From the NCBI GenBank assembly GCA_014773175.1, contig VXCM01005023.1:9752-73751 (forward strand): a stretch of 64,000 nucleotides of DNA, in the 5' to 3' direction. Origin of the DNA: Lucifuga dentata. Its lineage: Eukaryota; Chordata; Actinopteri; Ophidiiformes; Bythitidae. The notes under the pieces are model-generated. The model was not told the origin of the DNA and did not search any database. It was given only the letters and a program-made list of their open reading frames with translations. Shown piece after piece: positions 57,484 to 64,000 of the stretch; the stretch's first letter is position 1, and the number at the start of each line of letters is the position of its first letter. The position numbers and the translations under genes are program-made.

Positions 57484-58204
57484 CTGAGGAAAAAAATGCC
57501 CTTAATCATCATAGATCAGATTTGACAATGCCATTAATTTAATTCCAGAGTTTGTTGCATGGTTGGAGGTAATTTTTTCGCAGTCGACTGAGAGATTAAT
57601 TCCGCTGTGCAGGAAAAGCTTTCGTTGACTCTTTCAGAATGCTTAAAAATAAATCAAGCTTCATCATAAGCAGCATTCAGGGCAAAGATATAGTTAATCA
57701 CATTTTCCTGCTCCAAAGATGCAAAGAAATATTGATTATCATGATGATGATGCAGATCATCTTTGTTTCAATCACAAGTTGAGAACAAAATTCTGTCATA
57801 CTAAATATTGAAATTAACTTATTCCCTCACTAAATGAAGACATCACACTGGAAATTTTAGACATTGGACATGTTTTCATAAGCATGTTTATTTATATATT
57901 AATATTGCTTTGAAGCTCGTTATAATAGCACACTCCTGTAATTATTATCTTAGGAAAAATCTATGGTTTATGAACTCCTGAGGTAAGTCAGTTTTGCCTA
58001 AATGCCTCAAATCTGTCTAAGCTATGATAAACGATCAAGTGTTCGTCTTCATAAAGACGACCAATATGACACTATTACTGTGTTTCTGATTAGTCATTTA
58101 TTTCCAATACATGTATCTACATGTAAGCAACATTTTAATACATGTATCTAAAATGTTGGTTTTTCAGGAATAAAGGAAAAAATGAAACAGTTCCTCTTTA
58201 TTAA
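57484..58204. other. no gene seen
   Basis: Sequence upstream of exon A. No zinc-protease exon on the minus strand. Confidence 0.5.
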
Positions 58205-58564
58205 AGGACCATACCATCCATTTTGCATGTTTGAGTCTAATATATTCAATTTTCATACATGTTATGTTGCTGACAATCATTTCCCAAAGGATAAAACCGT
58301 ATTTCACCTGTCCTGTTATTTAGCAAAATCTCTTAATCTTTCAAAATCAAATATTCAACAATACTACCTTAAAAAATCAGTGTTTCTCCTGCTAATAGTT
58401 ACACAGCCTTATGAAGTCACAGTCATTTAAATTTTTCCATAAACACAGGTCTTCTTTTGGGACTATATTCCCCGATGGAGACATACATATGGGCTCAATT
58501 CTCTGCCAAAAGTTTTTTGAGGTTGTAAAGAAAATTTGTATGCCCAAAATAAATTTGTATATGC

Positions 58565-58595
<31 letters not shown>

Positions 58596-59035
58596 ACAAA
58601 TGTGTAAAGGAGATCTGAACCTATAAAAAAGTTTTGCAAATACGTAGAAAAGATTTGTGTTTGTAAAACTGTTTTGTGTATCTGTAGAAAAGATTTGTGT
58701 TTGTAGAAATGTAGCTTTTTTTTGCATATACAAATTTATTTTGCACATACAAATTTTCTTTACAACCTCAAAAAACTTTTGGCAGAGAATTGAGCCCACG
58801 CATACATTCACTCCATGCTTTTTATTGCGCTTAAATGCAAAATGAAACTTGAAAAAACCTGATAAAACCTATTGTTCACAATGATGGATTACCGATCCCA
58901 AGAACATTTCAAGTATCAACAAGTTGATTTTAATAGCAGAATGAACTNGGATTACCGATCCCAAGAACATTTCAAGTATCAACAAGTTGATTTTAATAGC
59001 AGAATGAACTGAAAGTAATGGAGGTCTGGAAGGTA
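58205..59035 (+). mobile_element. M1 MITE with nested MITE
   Basis: Second-subtype M1 whose right end is lost where a hAT-like sequence begins. A palindromic MITE interrupts it at 58490-58800, and a 62-bp assembly duplicate lies at the N at 58948. Confidence 0.75.
58490..58800. mobile_element. palindromic MITE
   Basis: Arms of about 50 bp, GGGCTCAATTCTCTGCCAAA inward and its exact inverse at the right end, flanked by CATACAT on both sides. Internal AGAAAAGATTTGTGTTTGTA repeats and a poly-A tract. Confidence 0.85.
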
Positions 59036-59430
59036 GTGGTGTAAGTAACAAATTACATTTACTCTAGTTGCTGTAACAAAGTCATTTTTTTCTGTAATTA
59101 TACTTTTTTGAGTAACTTTTTAAAAAAGTAATTTTATTTTTACTTAAGTACTTTTAATGACAAGTATTGTACTTCGGTCCATTTTAAATGACATCATTAT
59201 ACAGAGTAAAAAATAAAACATCAGATATGTAACAAAGCGGCTGCAGCTAACGTTAGCTAACTAACTAACTAACACTAGCTAACGTTATCCTGCTAATTAT
59301 ACATACAAGTCACTCGCTTTGCTGACATCTATGTCTAAAATAATATGATTTCACTTGTTTCCGGGTTGCAGTTTTGCTAGTTAGTGAAAAAATGCATGTT
59401 AATATTGATTAATGTGTGCATTAACTACTT
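59036..59430. mobile_element. hAT-like fragment
   Basis: Begins AGTGGTGTAAGTAACAAATT and contains TTACTTAAGTACTTTTAATG, like the 47-49 kb hAT relative, and a GCTAACGTTAGCTAACTAAC stretch. Followed by a small reversed M1 fragment (59435-59490). Confidence 0.5.
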
Positions 59431-59805
59431 TTTTCCTACTGCTATTGGTTCCAGTTCGCTATTAAAATCAACTTGTAGAGACACGAAACATTACTGAATA
59501 TTGAATATTATATGAATATTAGGGCATAAATGCATGTTTTATCTTTAGTGTAAGCAGACTGTGTTTGTCTAATATTGTGAGTTACATTATGACCAGACCA
59601 TGTTTGATGAATAATAAAAGCAAAAATCCAAACAATTCCAAAAGAGTTCATTTTTTTCTTCCCACTTCTCCACCCACACAGTAAATTCAGATTTTTGCTA
59701 CATTACATGCAGGATGCACATACATGACTAAACAGACATATGTATGGACACTCTGTCTCAGGTGAGCATAAAAGAAAATATAAGTCTGTTTTGTACTGTG
59801 TTGAA

Positions 59806-59935
59806 ATTCAAGATTGAAGAAGCTTTATTGTCTGTGACAATGTGAGATAAATTACTCTTTGGTTCATCAGTCCAATAGACTAAACAATAAAAAAACAACC
59901 AGTCAAAACACAGATAAAAAGCTCCGACCTCTGTC
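59806..59935 (-). mobile_element. retroelement 3' tail, reversed
   Basis: ATTCAAGATTGAAGAAGCTT followed by TATTGTCTGTGACAATGTG resembles the reverse of a common fish retroelement terminus. The rest of 59491-60097 shows nothing. Confidence 0.4.
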
Positions 59936-60097
59936 AAAGGTCATCATTAAAGGCAGGTTATAGATAAGTGATTATTTTAACGTACCAATGGATGTGGATG
60001 GGGGAATTAAATACTTTTTGTACATAGTATACTCACATTACTGATATAGACAAGAACACTACAGAAAACAGTAACACCTCGGAATTAGTTTATGTTT

Positions 60098-60108
60098 TTT
60101 ATTTTATT
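60098..60108 (-). promoter_or_regulatory. polyadenylation signals of the coiled-coil gene
   Basis: Two overlapping AATAAA hexamers on the minus strand about 80-90 bases past the stop codon at 60189. This supports the open frame as a genuine terminal exon with its own 3' end, separate from pappa2 transcription. Confidence 0.5.
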
Positions 60109-60188
60109 TTTTCGGGTAAAACTGGGGAGGGAGATTAATCCAGGTTGTGATTTTCTCACTTCAGAGCAACAGTTGATTAATTGTTTGA

Positions 60189-63100
60189 TTAGGTTTGATC
60201 AGTTTCATTAGTTTGATTGTTTCTTTCCTGCATCCATTCTGTCGTTACATTTAACCCTCTGAGGGCGGAGCGCTGCTGTCCCTGATGTAACTGGTGGAGC
60301 TTATTAAATTCAGGCTTCGGAGCTCCATTTGGCTGAATCAACATGGCCTGTCTTTCATCCATCTTCAGATTGGTCCTATCATTCAAAGAACCCCGCAGTG
60401 CCAAAATGTCTTGATGAAGCTCCTGAATTTTATGTTTCTGTGCATCAGTTTGATGGCTGATATCCTTTTTTTTCACTTTCAGCTTATGATGGACCGTAGG
60501 ACTTCTGTGATTCAGAACATCATTTTGACTTATGAACTGTTTCTGGACTTCCAGCTTTTCATCAGTCAGCGCGTTTCCTCTGCCTGCTATCATTTCATCC
60601 AACGAACCCCGCAGTACCATAATGTCTTGGCAAAGCCCTTGAATTTCATGCATCAGTGCATCAGTTTCCTGGTTCATGAGGTCTTTCTGGACTTCCAGCT
60701 TTTGACCAATCAGCGCATTGACTGTGCCCATCATGTCATTCGAAGAACCCTGCAGTGCCATAATGTGTTGGCAAAGCCCTTGAACTTCCTGTTTCAGTGC
60801 ATCAGTTTGCTCCTTATCCTCTTTCAGTCTTTTGTTGATGCTACTGATTTCACCTTTCAGATCCTCATTTGCCTGAATCACCATGTCTTCTTTAGCAGCC
60901 ACATCTGCATTGATCCTGTCAATCACTAAGAACTGCAGTCCCATGTACTCTTGGCGAAGGTCTTGAATTTCATCTTTCATCGCATCAGTTTGCTGGCTCA
61001 GGACGTCCTTCTCCACCTTCAGTTTTTGGTTCAGCAGCTCTTCTGTTCCTTCCTTAAATGAATTCATCTTGTCATTCACGGAGTCCAGGTGTGCCATGTT
61101 CTCTTGGCATAGATCTTGAATTTCCTGTTTCAGTGCATCAGTTTGCTCCTTATCCTCTTTCAGTCTTTTGTTGATGCTACTGATTTCACCTTTCAGATCC
61201 TCATTTACCTGAATCACCATGTCTTCTTTAGCAGCCACATCTGCATTGATCCTGTCAGTCACTAAGAACTGCAGTCCCATGTACTCTTGGCGAAGGTCTT
61301 GAGTTTTGTCTTTCATTGCATCAGTTTGTTGGCTCAGGACGTCCTTCTCCACCTTCAGTTTTTGGTTCAGCAGCTCTTTTTCTTCCTTGATTGAACTGAT
61401 GCTGTCATTCATGGAGTCCTGGTATGCCCTGTTCTCTTGGCGTAGATCCTGAATTTCCTGTTTCAGTGCATCAGTTTGCTCCTTATCCTCTTTCAGTCTT
61501 TTGTTGATGCTACTGATTTCACTTTTCAGATCCTCATTTACCTGAATCACCATGTCTTCTTTAGCAGCCACATCTGCATTGATCCTGTCAATCACTAAGA
61601 ACTGCAGTCCCATGTACTCTTGGCGAAGGTCTTGAATTTCGTCTTTCATTGCATCAGTTTGTTGGCTCAGGACGTCCTTCTCCACCTTCAGTTTTTGGTT
61701 CAGCAGCTCTTTTTCTTCCTTGATTGAACTGATGCTGTCATTCACGGAGTCCTGGTATGCCCTGTTCTCTTGGCATAGATCTTGAATTTCCTGTTTCAGT
61801 GCATCAGTTTGCTCCTTATCCTCTTTCAGTCTTTTGTTGATGCTACTGATTTCACTTTTCAGATCCTCATTTACCTGAATCACCATGTCTTCTTTTGCAG
61901 CCATCACTGCATTGATCTGGTCAATCACTAAGAACTGCAGTCCCATGTACTCTTGGCGAAGGTCTTGAATTTCATCTTTCATCGCATCAGTTTGCTGTCT
62001 CAGGACGTCCTTCTCCACCTTCAGTTTTTGGTTCAGCAGTTCTTCTGTTCCTTCCTTAATTGAATTCATCTTGTCATTCACAGAGTCCAGGTGTGCCATG
62101 TTCTCTTGGCGGAGCTCTTGAACTTCCTGTTTCAGTGCATCAGTTTGCTGGTTCATCAGCTCCTTATCATCTTTCAGTCTTTTGTTGATGCTACTGATTT
62201 CACCTTTCAGATTCTCGTTTACCTGAATCACCATGTCTTCTTTTGCAGCTATATCTGCATTGATCTTATCAATCACTAAGAACTGCAGTCCCATGTACTC
62301 TTGGTGAAGGTCTTGAATTTCATCTTTCATCGCATCAGTTTGCTGGCTCAGGACGTCCTTCTCCACCTTCAGTTTTTGGTTCAGCAGCTCTTCTGTTCCT
62401 TCCTTAAATGAATTCATCTTGTCATTCACGGAGTCCAGGTGTGCCATGTTCTCTTGGCGTAGATCTTGAATTTCCTGTTTCAGTGCATCAGTTTGCTCCT
62501 TATCCTCTTTCAGTCTTTTGTTGATGCTACTGATTTCACCTTTCAGATCCTCATTTACCTGAATCACCATGTCTTCTTTTGCAGCCATATCCGCATTGAT
62601 CCTGTCAATCACTAAGAACTGCAGTCCCATGTACTCTTGGCGAAGGTCTTGAATTTCGTCTTTCATTGCATCAGTTTGCTGGCTCAGGACGTCCTTCTCC
62701 ACCTTCAGTTTTTGGTTCAGCAGCTCTTTTTCTTCCTTGATTGAACTGATGCTGTCATTCATGGAGTCCTGGTATGCCCTGTTCTCTTGGCGTAGATCTT
62801 GAATTTCCTGTTTCAGTGCATCAGTTTGCTCCTTATCCTCTTTCAGTCTTTTGTTGATGCTACTGATTTCACTTTTCAGATCCTCATTTACCTGAATCAC
62901 CATGTCTTCTTTTGCAGCCATCACTGCATTGATCTGGTCAATCACTAAGAACTGCAGTCCCATGTACTCTTGGCGAAGGACTTGAATTTCGTCTTTCATT
63001 GCATCAGTTTGCTGGCTCAGGACGTCCTTCTCCACCTTCAGTTTTTGGTTCAGCAGCTCCTTATCCTCTTTCAGTCTTTTGTTGATGCTACTGATTTCAC

Positions 63101-64000
63101 CTTTCAGATTCTCGTTTACCTGAATCACCATGTCTTCTTTTGCAGCCATATCTGCATTGATCTTATCAATCACTAAGAACTGCAGTCCCATGTACTCTTG
63201 GCGAAGGACTTGAATTTCGTCTTTCATCGCATCAGTTTGCTGGCTCAGGACGTCCTTCTCCACCTTCAGTTTTTGGTTCAGCAGCTCTTCTGTTCCTTCC
63301 TTAAATGAATTCATCTTGTCATTCACGGAGTCCAGGTGTGCCATGTTCTCTTGGCGTAGATCTTGAATTTCCTGTTTCAGTGCATCAGTTTGCTCCTTAT
63401 CCTCTTTCAGTCTTTTGTTGATGCTACTGATTTCACCTTTCAGATTCTCGTTTACCTGAATCACCATGTCTTCTTTTGCAGCCATATCTGCATTGATCCT
63501 ATCAATCACTAAGAACTGCAGTCCCATGTACTCTTGGCGAAGGACTTGAATTTCGTCTTTCATCGCATCAGTTTGCTGGCTCAAGATGTCCTTCTCCACC
63601 TTCAGTTTTTGGTTGATGTCATGAATTTCATGTTTCAAAACATCATTTTGCTGAATCAGCAGCGCCTCTCTTTCATCCATAATTGAAGTGATCTTCTCGT
63701 TCATGGAGTCCCGCAGTGCCATGTTGTCTTTCCGGAGCTCGTGAATTTCTNTGAAGTGATCTTCTCGTTCATGGAGTCCCGCAGTGCCATGTTGTCTTTC
63801 CGGAGCTCGTGAATTTCTTGTCTCAGAGCACCAGTTTGATCAATCAGTTTAACAGTCATCTTCATCATGGAATGGAGGGTGGTCTGCAGTGACAAATTGT
63901 ATTGATAGAGCTCCTGCATTTCATGTTCCAGAGCAACAGTATCCTGATTCATGACCCTTTTCCCAGCCTTCACAGTAATTGAAGCATCTTCTTCCTTTGG
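60189..64000 (-). CDS. tandem-repeat coiled-coil protein, 3' terminal part (unknown gene)
   Basis: Open frame of about 1,247 residues in the window, running past the right edge. I do not recognise the gene. It is rich in Q, E, K, D and leucine, almost free of cysteine, and made of coiled-coil heptads such as TDALKQEIQDLRQEN. An N-terminal unique segment (in-window residues about 1-125) is followed by nine near-identical repeats, then about 150 residues of decayed repeats, and a tail with three N-glycosylation sequons (NVT, NQT, NET). The frame seems broken at 63751 only because 67 bases are duplicated around a single N; without the copy it reads through. No intron is visible. It is on the pappa2 strand and apparently inside a pappa2 intron. 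A role as a filamentous or scaffold protein is a guess. Confidence 0.75.
60699..63605 (-). repeat. nine coding tandem repeats of about 336 bp
   Basis: Nine units, each beginning LKVEKD, with lengths of 112, 76, 111, 112, 116, 111, 111, 112 and 108 residues from the N-terminal side. The DNA is nearly identical between units. The first ~70 residues are constant (DAMKDEIQ.LRQEYMGLQF, KEDMVIQVNE.LK.EISSIN), while the second half comes in two versions: NMAHLDSVNDKMNS.KEGTE (units 1, 4, 5, 8) and NRAYQDS.NDSISSIKEEKE (units 3, 6, 7). Unit 2 lacks the second half and unit 9 is divergent there. Confidence 0.92.

Noticed and set aside
58392..58811. 139-codon minus-strand frame with repeated phenylalanine motifs
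   Set aside because: Lies within the palindromic MITE; the repeats are its inverted arms and poly-A.
60294..60929. Plus-strand open frame of 211 codons opposite the coiled-coil gene, with shorter repeats of it at 62091 and 62970
   Set aside because: It is the exact antisense of the tandem repeats and recurs with them; a shadow frame caused by biased codon use.

Overview
The window is a piece of a vertebrate, almost certainly teleost fish, nuclear genome. It is AT-rich and intron-dense and carries typical fish mobile DNA: a degenerate Tc1-like element, hAT-, Harbinger- and TTAA-type MITEs, and LINE 3' tails. The only conserved protein-coding homology is to pappalysin-2 (PAPPA2), the secreted metzincin that cleaves IGF-binding proteins. 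Eighteen consecutive internal exons lie on the minus strand from 57483 down to 7213. They total about 2.7 kb of coding sequence (about 900 residues) and run from just after the metalloprotease Met-turn region, through the two Lin-12/Notch (LNR) modules and the sushi (SCR) modules, to the start of the last LNR module. The upstream exons (signal peptide, laminin-G-like and zinc-protease part) lie right of the window. The final LNR/C-terminal exon was not found and is probably left of it.

Layout, right to left in the direction of transcription. At 60189-64000 there is a second minus-strand gene, a long intronless-looking reading frame for a coiled-coil protein built from nine near-identical repeats of about 112 residues, open at the right edge. 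Because pappa2 exons must lie on both sides of it, it appears nested in a pappa2 intron. From 57483 to 52167 come four pappa2 exons of the middle region. From 42646 to 42314 come the two exons of the first LNR. Around 33853-33964 a small signal-peptide exon with a perfect donor and matching phase could be an alternative 5' end for a short secreted C-terminal pappa2 form. From 31899 to 21419 come the second LNR, a linker and the first sushi modules. From 17927 to 7213 come the remaining sushi exons.

The introns are loaded with mobile DNA. One family, called M1 here (about 550-600 bp, long inverted ends, TTAA target), is present at about 22 loci. A related family M2 shares TTAA junctions with it or hosts it. 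Several nests (Tc1 in M1, LINE tails in M1 and in a minisatellite, MITE in MITE) give relative ages. Other features are a 364-bp AT-rich palindrome, an inverted-duplication mutation, minisatellites and many microsatellites.

Assembly quality matters here. There is one 362-base gap. At eight single-N positions the 61-67 bases before the N are repeated exactly after it, which is the signature of unmerged contig ends. One of these breaks the coiled-coil reading frame artificially and another makes a false partial copy of a pappa2 exon. No tRNA, rRNA or CRISPR array was supported.
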